A stretch of DNA of 64,000 bases. It comes from Gordonibacter massiliensis (ex Traore et al. 2017). Lineage in GTDB: Bacteria; Actinomycetota; Coriobacteriia; Coriobacteriales; Eggerthellaceae. The stretch spans positions 2,972,168 through 3,036,167 of the forward strand of contig LT827128.1 of the NCBI GenBank assembly GCA_900170005.1, written 5' to 3'. Positions within the stretch are counted from its first letter, which is position 1; each line of letters starts with the position of its first letter. A program made the position numbers and the translations under genes. Shown here in pieces: positions 16,723 through 24,999 of the stretch. The notes below the pieces were generated by a model, which saw only the letters and a list, made by a program, of their open reading frames with translations, ran no database searches and was not told the DNA's origin.

Positions 16723-17835
16723 ATGGAAAGAGTCGTCGACAAAGCCATCGTGCTCGTCTGCTGTTTGGCGGGCCTCGCCGTCGTGCCGTGGGAGCCCCTG
16801 CTGCTCGTGGCCCTGCTCGTGTCCGTGGTGGTTGCGGCGGCTGCCGAGGTGCTTCCGCGACGTTTCTCGGCGCTGCCTCCGCTGGCGTTCGCCCTCGTCG
16901 CGCTCGCACTGCCGGCCTTCGCGCTGTTTTTGCCCCTCGCGGTGTACGACCTCGCGCGGGACGACCATCCCGCGGTGCGCGCGTGCTGGGCGCTGCCGGC
17001 GCTGGCCGCGGCCGTGCGCCTGCCGCTTCCCGCCACGTTCGTGCTGTTGCTGGGCTGCTCGCTGGCGTTCCTGCTGTCGTATCGCACCCATCGCTCCCAA
17101 ACCGAGCAGGCCGCCTACCGCCGCCTGCGCGATAGCGTACAGGAGACGTCGCTCGCGCTGGAGGAGAAGAACCGCGGGCTGCGCGAGAAGCAGGACCTGG
17201 AGGTGAAGCTGGCCACGCTGGCCGAGCGCGGCCGCATCGCACGCGAGATCCACGACAACGTGGGGCACCTGCTCACGCGCTCCATCATGCAGGTGGAGGC
17301 GCTGCAGGTGGTTCATCGCGACGACGAGCGGGTGCGCGGCGAGCTGGCGCAGGTGGGCGCCACGCTCCACGAGGCTATGAGCACGGTGCGCGCCAGCGTG
17401 CACGACCTGCACGACGACGCGTTCGACTTGGAGACGCAGCTCCGGGAGGCGGCGGCAGCCTGCGCGACGCTCGCCGTGGACGTCGACTACCGCGCCGCCG
17501 ACGTGCCGGCCGACGTGGGCTACTGCTTCATCGCCATCGTGCGCGAGGCGCTGTCGAACGCCGCCAGGCACTCGGACGCCAGCCGCGTGTCCGTGTCGGT
17601 GGCCGCCTATCCGGCGTTCTACCGCCTGGTCGTGCACGACAACGGCTCCGTGCCGCCGCCCGCGGCCCTACTCGATCGGCCGGGAGCCGAAGCGGCGACG
17701 GTGGCCGCCGCCGGGCGCGGCATCGGCCTCGCCACGATGGCCGACCGCGCCCGCGCGCTGGGCGGCATGCTCCGCATCGACTACGACCAGGGATTCAAAG
17801 TGTTCGTCACCGTACCGAAGGAGGACCTCGCATGA
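16723..17835 (+). CDS. Membrane sensor histidine kinase (NarL-family partner, HisKA_3 type)
   Basis: This 370-residue kinase has four or five N-terminal helices (residues 5-120) with almost no extracytoplasmic loop. A coiled-coil linker (125-170) and a HisKA_3 dimerisation domain follow (REIHDNVGHLL, phospho-acceptor H177). The C-terminal HATPase has an N-box at REALSNAARH and a G-box at GRGIGLATMADRA. The intramembrane-sensing layout resembles LiaS/DesK-type kinases. The start 16723 follows a nearby alternative ATG in another frame. Its stop overlaps the response-regulator gene by 4 bp. It is divergent from the ABC exporter it plausibly controls. Confidence 0.88.
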   Translation: MERVVDKAIVLVCCLAGLAVVPWEPLLLVALLVSVVVAAAAEVLPRRFSALPPLAFALVALALPAFALFLPLAVYDLARDDHPAVRACWALPALAAAVRLPLPATFVLLLGCSLAFLLSYRTHRSQTEQAAYRRLRDSVQETSLALEEKNRGLREKQDLEVKLATLAERGRIAREIHDNVGHLLTRSIMQVEALQVVHRDDERVRGELAQVGATLHEAMSTVRASVHDLHDDAFDLETQLREAAAACATLAVDVDYRAADVPADVGYCFIAIVREALSNAARHSDASRVSVSVAAYPAFYRLVVHDNGSVPPPAALLDRPGAEAATVAAAGRGIGLATMADRARALGGMLRIDYDQGFKVFVTVPKEDLA

Positions 17836-18524
17836 GCGATACGCCAGCCGACCCCATCCGCGTGTGCATCGTGGACGACGACCCGTTCGTCACCACGTCG
17901 CTCGCCACCATCCTGGCCGCCGAGCCCGACGTGGCGGTGGCGGGCGAGGGCCACGACGGCAACGAGGCCGCGGCGCTGTTCGAGCGCGAGCGTCCCGACG
18001 TGCTGCTCATGGACATCCAGATGCCCGGAACCGATGGCCTGGCGGCGGCCGAGCGCATCCTGGCCGCGCACCCGGACGCGCGCATCGTGTTCCTCACCAC
18101 GTTTTCCGATGACGAGTACATCGTGCGCGCGCTGCGTCTGGGCGCGAAGGGCTACCTCATCAAGCAGGAAGTGGCCACCATCGCGCCGGCGCTGCGCACG
18201 GTCATGTCCGAACAAAGCGTGCTGGGCGACGAGGTGCTCGATCGCGTGGACGCCCTCGTGAGCGGCCTTGCGGCGAGCGGGGCGGCCGCGTTCGCTTCGG
18301 CTCCCGGAGCGGAGAGGACCGGGACGGCGTCTCCGCTCGACAGCCTGTCCGAGCGCGAGCGCGCCATCGTGGAGCAGGTTGCCGAGGGCCTGGACAACAA
18401 GGAGATAGCCGCCGCCCTTTACATCAGCGAGGGCACCGTGCGCAACCACATCAGCGCCATCCTGCAGAAGCTCGCGCTGAAGAACCGCACCCAGCTGGCC
18501 ATAACGTACTATCGCGCGCGGTAA
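17832..18524 (+). CDS. NarL/LuxR-family response regulator
   Basis: A 230-residue regulator. The receiver domain (10-128) has the acidic pocket VDDDP and phospho-acceptor D61 in LLMDIQMPG, plus Lys in GYLIKQ. The C-terminal LuxR HTH (about 170-228) contains LSERERAIVEQVAEGLDNKEIAAAL and GTVRNHISAILQKL. The Ala/Gly-rich linker between them is long, about 35 residues. ATG 17832 overlaps the kinase stop (ATGA). It is expected to be phosphorylated by the upstream kinase and to activate target promoters, probably that of the divergent ABC operon. Confidence 0.92.
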   Translation: MSDTPADPIRVCIVDDDPFVTTSLATILAAEPDVAVAGEGHDGNEAAALFERERPDVLLMDIQMPGTDGLAAAERILAAHPDARIVFLTTFSDDEYIVRALRLGAKGYLIKQEVATIAPALRTVMSEQSVLGDEVLDRVDALVSGLAASGAAAFASAPGAERTGTASPLDSLSERERAIVEQVAEGLDNKEIAAALYISEGTVRNHISAILQKLALKNRTQLAITYYRAR

Positions 18525-18558
18525 GCGAGCGGACGACCGAACGATGTACGGCAACCTC

Positions 18559-18698
18559 CGTAGGGGCGATCTCCAGATCGCCCGGCGCGAGGGGTTCCAA
18601 ACTGGAAAAGCGATGTGGCGAGCGCACCGTGCGCTCGCCACAAGAAAGTCGACAGGCCGACGATCGTCACACCGGGCGATCTGGAGATCGCCCCTACG
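18559..18698. repeat. Nested palindromic element (MITE/REP-like)
   Basis: Outer arms 18559-18585 and 18672-18698 are perfect 27-bp reverse complements. Each arm itself contains the palindrome GGCGATCT..AGATCGCC. A second perfect hairpin (13-bp arms 18614-18626 and 18630-18642, 3-nt loop) sits inside. A diverged relative of the arm sequence is seen at 60473-60515. It fills most of the 369-bp gap between the response-regulator gene and the next gene. Confidence 0.85.
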
Positions 18699-18893
18699 CG
18701 CAATTGCCGCGCATAGGCAACCGGTAGATCCCATTCGCACCACCGATGGCGCGTGGGTTGCTTTCAAACCACTTCATGTAGTGCATGGCCGTTTCCCGAA
18801 CGTTGCCGAAAAAACTCGCCAAGGCGCTCTGGCGTGTGCTATGATGCCTCTTGTAAATGATACTCAAATCATACCAATTAAAGGAGCGCACCC

Positions 18894-19244
18894 ATGGCCC
18901 AGAGCAGCGAACTGAAGGTTTCCGGCATCGACGTGACCGTCGCCTACGCCAACGAAAGCGATCAACCGGTGACAGAGCACGAGATAGAGGCGTACGTGGC
19001 CCGCGCCCACGAACAGCACCCCCATCAGGCGCTGAGCTTCCTGAAACTGGACGTGGACGGCGAGGACGTGGGCATCAGCTACGGTTTCGAGCCGCTGCCG
19101 TTCGACCGCATCCGCCGCATCACGGGCTACCTGGTGGGTACGATGGATCGCTGGAACGACGCGAAGACCGCCGAGGAATCCGATCGCGTCAAGCACGGCG
19201 TCTCGCGCGACGAGCGAGCTTTCACCTGCTCGAACGGTTGCTAG
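18894..19244 (+). CDS. Small protein with anaerobic RNR (NrdD)-tail-like motif
   Basis: A 116-residue protein behind an AAAGGAG site. Residues 78-103 (RRITGYLVG, then DRWNDAK and DRVKH) resemble the sequence found near the C-terminus of class III ribonucleotide reductases, and in short proteins annotated as related. The glycyl-radical loop and catalytic Cys of a full NrdD are absent, so it is not an active reductase. The N-terminal 75 residues are acidic and soluble. The AT-rich leader contains ATGAT(N6)ATCAT around 18857. It stands alone, and a role in ribonucleotide reduction is only suggested by the motif. Confidence 0.55.
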   Translation: MAQSSELKVSGIDVTVAYANESDQPVTEHEIEAYVARAHEQHPHQALSFLKLDVDGEDVGISYGFEPLPFDRIRRITGYLVGTMDRWNDAKTAEESDRVKHGVSRDERAFTCSNGC

Positions 19245-19297
19245 CGGGCGTTCTTGGCAACCCGGCCGGCCGCGCGTCGGAACGGCGCTCTTCCGTA

Positions 19298-19458
19298 GGG
19301 GCCGTATCAAAAGCCCCGCTTCGTTCGATTTGTAGGGCAAGGGCTCTGCCCTTGCCGCCCAGCATGCAACGTCTCCCCAGGCCGACGGCAAGGAAAGAAC
19401 CCTTGCCCTACGGGGCGGCCGCGAAGAGCGTGCATCTGACGGCTTTCGGTACAGCCCC
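19298..19458. mobile_element. MITE-like element, copy 1
   Basis: The ends form imperfect terminal inverted repeats: GGGGCCGTATCAAAAGC at 19298 against the complement of GCTTTCGGTACAGCCCC at 19442. Inside is an imperfect hairpin (GTAGGGCAAGGG... at 19332-19357 pairing with 19386-19411). A second copy with the same plan is at 62281-62437. No transposase is encoded. Confidence 0.7.
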
Positions 19459-19507
19459 TCAACAAGCAGCCCCCTCCCGATCGAGCAGGGGCGCTGCGAG
19501 CGTTTCT

Positions 19508-19852
19508 CTAGCCCAAGATGCGGGCGAATTCCTTCTCGGCGTCTTCCTGCAGTTTCGCGTCGATGGCCACGTAGGCGTCGAGCAGCTTGTTGCCGGCCTC
19601 GGTCAGGGTGCTGCCGTGAGCGCCGTCGCGATCGAGCAGCTGGATGCCCAGCGCCGCCTCGGTGTCCTTCACGATGCGCCACGCCTTGCTGTAGGCCATG
19701 CCCATGCCCTTGGCCGAGGCGTTGAGCGAGCCCGTCTCGCGCACGCCCAGGCACAGGTTCGCTATGCCGCGGCCGAACAGCGATCCGCTCTCGGAATCGG
19801 GGTTCATGATGGACAGCCTGATGGTGGGCTTCAGGTTCGCCAGTTCGCTCAT
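19508..19852 (-). CDS. ModE-type winged-helix DNA-binding protein
   Basis: This 114-residue protein matches the N-terminal LysR-like winged helix of ModE. It has IANLCLGVRETGSLNASAKGMGMAYSKAWRIVKDTEAALGIQLLDRD, then a wing and LTEAGNKLLDAY. The molybdate-binding MOP domains of full ModE are missing, so it is a stand-alone DNA-binding domain. In anaerobes such proteins often accompany molybdoenzyme genes, but none are adjacent here. It lies 52 bp downstream of thrC on the same strand and could be read through from it. Confidence 0.8.
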   Translation of the reverse strand: MSELANLKPTIRLSIMNPDSESGSLFGRGIANLCLGVRETGSLNASAKGMGMAYSKAWRIVKDTEAALGIQLLDRDGAHGSTLTEAGNKLLDAYVAIDAKLQEDAEKEFARILG

Positions 19853-19904
19853 AATCTTGTCCTCGTCCTTCTCTTTGCCGGGTCCGCCGCGGTTGCGGGA
19901 ACCG

Positions 19905-21479
19905 TCAATCGTTTTGCCCGGAGGTCGCCGCGTCGAGCCTTTCCAGGAAACGCAGCGCCGCCGTCTCTATGTCGTCCGTGCCGTTGTCTATAACATCGGC
20001 GAAGCGGATGGGCAGGTCATCGAGCTGCGCCAAGCCGCTGGGTATGTCGTGCTTGCCCGTCTCCTGCGCGATGAGCTCGTTCAGCGCGCAGCCGGTGAGC
20101 GCGGCCACGTCGGCAGGCAGCGGCGCGCCGGGCTCCAGGCCGTGCAGGGCGCGGTATACGTTGTCGCCGAACTTCGCCCAGTGGGCCGTGCTGGCGATGA
20201 GCACGGGGTTCTCGCCGCGCAGGTTCTCGGCCGTGCGGTAGGCCACCGCCGTGTGCGGGTCCAGCAGGTAGTCGTGCTCGTCGAACACGCGCTTGATGGT
20301 GTCCAGGCACGTGGCGTTGTCGATGGAGTCCGACGCGAACGTGGCTCGCACCTGCGCGAACGTGCCCTCGTCAACGCGGAACGCGCGCTTCTCGCGCAGG
20401 TCGGCCATCCACCCGGCGATGGCTTCCGCATTGCGGCCCGTGAGTTCGAACAGCTGGCGCTCGAGGTTCGACGACACGAGGATGTCCATGGACGGCGACG
20501 GCGTGAGCACGAAGTCGCGGTCGGCTATGTCGTAGGTGCCCGTGTTGATGAAGTCGGTGAGCACGCGGTTCTCGTTGCTGGCGCAGTACAGCATGCCCAG
20601 CGGCACGCCCATGCGCTTGGCGTAGTAGGCGGCCAGGATGTTGCCGAAGTTGCCGGTGGGCACGCACACGTCCAGCTCGTTGCCCAAGCCCAGCTTGCCG
20701 TCGGCAACGAGCTGCGCGTAGGCCGACACGTAGTACACGATCTGGGGCATGAGGCGCCCCCAGTTGATGGAGTTCGCGCTGGAGAGCGCGATGCGGTGCT
20801 CGGCCTGCAGCTTCTCGGCGAAGGCCTCGTCGCCGAACACGTTTTTCGCGCCGGTCTGGCAGTCGTCGAAGTTGCCGCGCACGCCCCACACCTGCACGTT
20901 GCCGCCGCGCTGCGTGGCCATCTGCTTGTGCTGGATGTCGCTCACGCCGCCGTCGGGGTACATGACGCCGATGCTCACGCCGTCCACATCGCGGAAGCCC
21001 TCGAGCGCGGCCTTGCCCGTGTCACCCGACGTGGCCACCAAGATGAGGAAGTCGTGGTCGAGCTCGCCCTGCTCGCGCAGCTGGGCGGCGCTGGCGGAGA
21101 AGAAGCGCGGCAGGCATTGCAGCGCCATGTCCTTGAACGCGCTCGTGGGGCCGTGCCACAGCTCCAGCACGTGCGTGTTCGCGGTGAGCGAGGTGATAGG
21201 GCAGATGCGCTCGTCGTCGAAGTTGTCGCCGTAGGCCTGCTCCATGAGCGCGTCGACCGTCTCGTCGGGCAGATCCACGCCGAACGCTCGGTAAATGCGC
21301 GCCGCGCGCTGTGCGTAGGGCAGCTGCGCCAAGGCCGCGATCTCCTCCAGGGAGAGCTTCGGAATGCGCTCGGGCACGTACAGCCCGCCTCCCGCCGCCA
21401 GTCCGTCGACGACGGCTTCCGTGAACGTGACCGGGCGTTCGCTCGCCCCTCGCGTGTCGATGTACTGGTTTGCAGCCAT
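19905..21479 (-). CDS. thrC: Threonine synthase
   Basis: A 524-residue PLP-dependent enzyme that converts O-phosphohomoserine to threonine. It shows the N-terminal YIDTRG segment and GGGLYVPE. The PLP lysine lies in GPTSAFKDMALQ (about residue 120). The PLP-phosphate site is ATSGDTGKAALEGF, and later PTGNFGNILAAYYAKRMG. Length and order of motifs fit the fungal/proteobacterial-type (long) threonine synthase. The start is ATG 21479. The AT-rich promoter region 21490-21560 is shared with the divergent higBA operon. No other threonine genes are adjacent. Confidence 0.93.
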   Translation of the reverse strand: MAANQYIDTRGASERPVTFTEAVVDGLAAGGGLYVPERIPKLSLEEIAALAQLPYAQRAARIYRAFGVDLPDETVDALMEQAYGDNFDDERICPITSLTANTHVLELWHGPTSAFKDMALQCLPRFFSASAAQLREQGELDHDFLILVATSGDTGKAALEGFRDVDGVSIGVMYPDGGVSDIQHKQMATQRGGNVQVWGVRGNFDDCQTGAKNVFGDEAFAEKLQAEHRIALSSANSINWGRLMPQIVYYVSAYAQLVADGKLGLGNELDVCVPTGNFGNILAAYYAKRMGVPLGMLYCASNENRVLTDFINTGTYDIADRDFVLTPSPSMDILVSSNLERQLFELTGRNAEAIAGWMADLREKRAFRVDEGTFAQVRATFASDSIDNATCLDTIKRVFDEHDYLLDPHTAVAYRTAENLRGENPVLIASTAHWAKFGDNVYRALHGLEPGAPLPADVAALTGCALNELIAQETGKHDIPSGLAQLDDLPIRFADVIDNGTDDIETAALRFLERLDAATSGQND

Positions 21480-21626
21480 GTCCTGCGCTTTCTGCTCGAT
21501 CCCCTCGACCTATTATCCATTCACAGTATACTATGTTCCGAAAACAACGAGCGCGGCGCGAACGCACGTTTTTCATCCAATACCCAATTCCTGCAAGCCC
21601 GTTACCAGTCGGTTGTGAAATTTCAT

Positions 21627-21655
21627 TTGTCATGTGTCACGTTACACGTTATAAT
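21627..21655 (+). promoter_or_regulatory. Consensus promoter with internal palindrome for higBA
   Basis: TTGTCA (21627-21632) and TATAAT (21650-21655) have a 17-bp spacer. The spacer holds GTGTCACGTTACAC, a 14-bp near-palindrome (12 of 14 positions symmetric) suitable as the HigA operator. The higB ATG begins 7 bp after the -10 hexamer, so the mRNA may be leaderless. Confidence 0.7.
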
Positions 21656-21662
21656 AGGATGC

Positions 21663-21944
21663 ATGATAAAGACGTTTGCCGACAAAGCCACGGAGGCGCT
21701 CTTTTGCGAAGGCGTCTCGAAGAAGCTTCCTTCCGAGGTGGTGGGGCGTGCGTTGCGGAAATTAGACATGCTCGATGCCGCAGTGTCGGTGGAGGATATG
21801 CGGGTGCCTCCCGGCAACAGGCTTCATGCTCTGCAGGGTGAGCGCTTCGGGCAGCACGCCGTTTCAGTCAACGATCAATGGCGTATCTGCTTCAGGTTCA
21901 AAGGCGAAGATGTCTACGATGTCGAGATATGCGATTACCATTAA
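21663..21944 (+). CDS. higB: HigB-type toxin (RelE superfamily)
   Basis: A 93-residue RelE/HigB toxin. Recognisable elements are FADKATEALFCEG, KLDMLDAA, the VPPGNRLHALQGERFGQHAVSVNDQWRICF core and the C-terminal DVEICDYH. Such toxins cleave mRNA at the ribosome. The gene is followed 13 bp later by its antitoxin, giving the toxin-first order of higBA. The ATG at 21663 follows the -10 almost directly; AGGA lies only 3 bp before it. Initiation may thus be leaderless. Confidence 0.9.
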   Translation: MIKTFADKATEALFCEGVSKKLPSEVVGRALRKLDMLDAAVSVEDMRVPPGNRLHALQGERFGQHAVSVNDQWRICFRFKGEDVYDVEICDYH

Positions 21945-21957
21945 GGCGGTGAAGAAG

Positions 21958-22284
21958 ATGACTGAACCTAGGAACATGCTAATCGTGTCGCGGAAACCCA
22001 CGCATCCGGGCGAGGTTCTGCGCGAGGAGTTCATGTCGGACTGCGGCTTGACCGTGTCGCAGCTGGCGCGCAGGCTCTCCATTTCGCGACAATCGGCGAA
22101 CGAACTGGTTCGCTGTCGGCGTTCGGTGAGCTCGGACATGGCGCTGCGCTTGTCGCGGTTGTTCGGCACGTCGCCTGAGTATTGGCTGAACCTGCAGCGC
22201 AACGTCGATTTGTGGGATTCCCTCGACCTTCACCGGGACGACATCGAGCGCATCGAGCCGCTGTCTTGGTGCTCGGCGGGCTGA
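21958..22284 (+). CDS. higA: HigA-type antitoxin (XRE family)
   Basis: This 108-residue protein has the HigA core: PTHPGEVLREEFMSDCGLTVSQLARRLSISRQSANELVRCRRSVSSDMALRLSRLFG, then SPEYWLNLQRNVDLWD. An HTH (about 35-58) for autorepression is followed by the toxin-binding tail. The start at ATG 21958 has AAGAAG upstream and follows higB by 13 bp. It is expected to neutralise HigB and repress the promoter at 21627. The frame is intact. Confidence 0.92.
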   Translation: MTEPRNMLIVSRKPTHPGEVLREEFMSDCGLTVSQLARRLSISRQSANELVRCRRSVSSDMALRLSRLFGTSPEYWLNLQRNVDLWDSLDLHRDDIERIEPLSWCSAG

Positions 22285-22411
22285 GCCGCTGTCAGAGGCT
22301 CGTCCAGGGCCTTTCCGTTTCGCAACGAATCTCCCGTGCGGATTCGATCCGGGTGGCCCGCGTCTAATCTGGCCTCGATTCCATCGGTTGAACGGGAAGC
22401 GAGGCACGGCG

Positions 22412-24637
22412 ATGGGCGAAGGCGAAGAAACGCGGAACGGCTCCGACGGAAGCCGTGTCTCCGAGGGCGGCACCTCGAAAAGCGGGCCGCCTATGGGCAT
22501 GACGATGCACGGCGCGAACCTCAAGCGGCGGTTCTTCGTGAGCCTTGTGCTGACGGTGCCCGTGTTGCTGCTGTCGTCGCCCATGGGGATGGCGCTGCCT
22601 ATCACGCTTTCGTTCACCGGGTCGGACTGGGTCGTGGCGGTGCTGGCCACGGTGCTGTTCTTCTATGGCGGCATGCCGTTTCTGCGCGGGGCGGCAGACG
22701 AGCTCAAGGAGCGGCACCCCGCCATGATGACGCTCGTCGCGCTGGGCATCACCACGGCTTACGCCTACAGCATCTACGCGTTCGTTCTGCGCTCGGTTCT
22801 GCATGCGGACGGTGCGCACATGGACTTCTTCTGGGAGCTGGCCACGCTCATCGACATCATGCTGCTGGGCCATTGGGTGGAGATGCGGGCCGTCATGGGC
22901 GCGGGCGACGCGCTCAAGGAGATGGCCGAGCTGTTGCCGGCGCAGGCGCACGTGCGGCAGCCGGACGGCTCCTTCGCCGACGTGCCGCTCGACGAGGTGC
23001 AGGTGGGGCAGACCGTCATGGTGGAGGCGGGCGAGAAAGTGCCCGCCGACGGCGAGGTGGTGGACGGCGCGTCGCAGGTGAACGAGGCGCTCGTCACCGG
23101 CGAGGCGCGCGAGGTGGAGGCGCGGGCGGGCGGCACGGTGTTCGGCGGCTCGCAGAACGGGTCGGGCACGCTGTACGTGCGCGTGACCGGCACAGGCGAG
23201 TCGGGTTACCTGGCCCAGGTCATGCGGTTGGTCTCGCCGGCCCAGCAGGAGAAGTCGCGCGCCGAGGTGCTGTCGGACAAAGTGGCGCGCTGGCTGTTCT
23301 ACGCCGCGGTAGGCGTGGGCTTGGCGGCGTTCGTGGTGTGGCTTGCCGTCACGGGCGACGTGGGCGACGCGCTCACGCGCATGGTCACGGTGTTCGTCAT
23401 CGCATGCCCGCATGCGCTCGGCTTGGCCATACCGCTCGTGGCGGCTCGCTCCACGTCGATCGGCGCGCGCCACGGCCTGCTCGTGCGGCGTCGCCGCGCG
23501 CTCGAGACGGCGCCCCGGGTGAACACGGTCATGATGGACAAGACCGGCACGCTCACCCAGGGCGACTTCCGCGTGGTGGACGTGCGCGCGATGGGGGATC
23601 CGGCAAACGCCGCCGACACGCTTGGCGGGCGCGAAGAAGGCGGCGGTCGGCTCGACGGGCTAGACGGAACGGGCGGTGCGGGCGACGGCCGTGCGGAAGC
23701 TGCGGTTGGCGCGCGTGCGTCCAGCGCTCGCGGCGTCGGCCGTGCAGGCGGTGCCGACGCAGCCGGCGGGACCGGCCGGGTTCTCGCTTTCCTGGCGGGT
23801 CTCGAAGCGTCGTCGTCGCATCCGCTGGCTGCGAGCATCGTGGCCGAGGCGCGCGAGCGCGGCGTGAGCCCCGCATCGGTGCGCGACGTGCAGGCGGTGG
23901 CCGGCGTCGGCGTGGAGGGCGTGCTCGACGACGGCTCGAGCGCCCTCGTCGCGAACGCGCGCTATCTGGACGAGCGGCGCATTCCCTACGACCGCGCCTC
24001 GTTCGAAGAGCTCTCGGGACGCGGGCTCACCGTGAGCTACCTCGTCGTCGACGGGAAGGCGCGCGGCGTCGTGGCGCAAGGCGACGAAGCCAAGCCCACG
24101 GCGCGCGAAACGGTCGCGCAGCTCAAGGCCCGCGGCATCGCCCCTGTCATGCTCACGGGCGACAACGAGCAGGCCGCTCGCGCCGTGGCCCGCGATCTGG
24201 GCATCGATGAGTTCCATGCCGGGCTGCTGCCGCAAGACAAGGTGCGCCTCGTGCAGGAGCGCCGAGCGGCGGGCGACGTGGTCATGATGGTGGGCGACGG
24301 CATCAACGACGCACCGGCGCTGGCGCAGGCCGACGTGGGCGTGGCCATCGGCGCGGGCACGGACGTCGCCATCGACTCCGCCGACGTCGTGCTGGTGAAA
24401 AGCGACCCCGAGGACATCGTGCGGCTGCTCGACCTGGGCACGAGCACCACGCGCAAGATCAAGCAGAACCTGTGGTGGGGCGCCGGCTACAACATCGTGG
24501 CCATCCCGCTGGCGGCCGGCGTGCTGGCCCCGGTGGGCGTCCTGCTGAGCCCCGCCGTGGGCGCCGTGCTCATGAGCCTGTCCACCGTCATCGTGGCCGT
24601 GAACGCCATGACGCTGAAGGCGGGCGACGAAGGGTAG
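22412..24637 (+). CDS. Heavy-metal P-type ATPase with CPH motif (CopB-like)
   Basis: A 741-residue P1B ATPase. The transmembrane metal site is CPH (residues 332-334, IACPHALGLAIPL), the motif of the CopB group that exports Cu or Ag. The catalytic site is DKTGTLTQG with D376. The A-domain has VTGEA, SSSHPLA carries the P1B His-Pro pair, and GDGINDAP is at 628-635. There is no N-terminal CxxC metal-binding domain and only a weak Met/His leader (MGMTMH). A Gly/Asp/Ala-rich insert of about 60 residues (397-456) lies between the P- and N-domains. ATG 22412 is preferred over TTG 22388. It stands alone. Confidence 0.88.
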   Translation: MGEGEETRNGSDGSRVSEGGTSKSGPPMGMTMHGANLKRRFFVSLVLTVPVLLLSSPMGMALPITLSFTGSDWVVAVLATVLFFYGGMPFLRGAADELKERHPAMMTLVALGITTAYAYSIYAFVLRSVLHADGAHMDFFWELATLIDIMLLGHWVEMRAVMGAGDALKEMAELLPAQAHVRQPDGSFADVPLDEVQVGQTVMVEAGEKVPADGEVVDGASQVNEALVTGEAREVEARAGGTVFGGSQNGSGTLYVRVTGTGESGYLAQVMRLVSPAQQEKSRAEVLSDKVARWLFYAAVGVGLAAFVVWLAVTGDVGDALTRMVTVFVIACPHALGLAIPLVAARSTSIGARHGLLVRRRRALETAPRVNTVMMDKTGTLTQGDFRVVDVRAMGDPANAADTLGGREEGGGRLDGLDGTGGAGDGRAEAAVGARASSARGVGRAGGADAAGGTGRVLAFLAGLEASSSHPLAASIVAEARERGVSPASVRDVQAVAGVGVEGVLDDGSSALVANARYLDERRIPYDRASFEELSGRGLTVSYLVVDGKARGVVAQGDEAKPTARETVAQLKARGIAPVMLTGDNEQAARAVARDLGIDEFHAGLLPQDKVRLVQERRAAGDVVMMVGDGINDAPALAQADVGVAIGAGTDVAIDSADVVLVKSDPEDIVRLLDLGTSTTRKIKQNLWWGAGYNIVAIPLAAGVLAPVGVLLSPAVGAVLMSLSTVIVAVNAMTLKAGDEG

Positions 24638-24999
24638 CGCCCTGGCGGGGTTTCCCGCAGGGCTTCTGCGGAACCCCCCCGCAGAGGTTTTGCGCCGAAG
24701 CTTTCTCGTAAAGCGGCGGTTTTCGTTGGATCATTCTCATGCTGCGGCGTCTTGCGCAGGGTCATTCTGTGCTGAGGCGTGCGTGGCGGCCTAGCGGCGT
24801 GTGCGACTTGACCGTCCTATGCGGTTTGCAGCGATCGCGCCAAGGCGGTCAACCTTTTGAAGATGACGGGCTCGATGAAAGTGACGGACTCGAAACCATT
24901 CGGGGGCTTGTTCCAGAAAAAGTTTGCCAGGGCTTCCATTTTTGAAAAGTTTACTATAGAATACTTTTTGTTATACGAAGCTAACTGATGGGAGCCGAC
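24638..24999. promoter_or_regulatory. Intergenic region with candidate feo promoter
   Basis: The first part holds imperfect hairpins near 24650-24690 that may end the ATPase transcript. The last 80 bp become AT-rich. A weak promoter TTCCAT (24934) - 17 bp - TAGAAT (24957) is flanked by the inverted hexamers AAAAGT (24945) and ACTTTT (24963), which could be a metal-regulator site. I see no small gene in the remainder. Confidence 0.35.

Noticed and set aside
18525-18893. A tRNA or structured RNA gene in the palindromic region
   Set aside because: The pairing is explained by simple inverted repeats. No cloverleaf, conserved loops or CCA end are present.
22336-24210. A 624-codon open frame overlapping the copper ATPase gene
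   Set aside because: It is a shadow frame with Arg/Gly-rich composition. The overlapping frame carries all P-type ATPase motifs.
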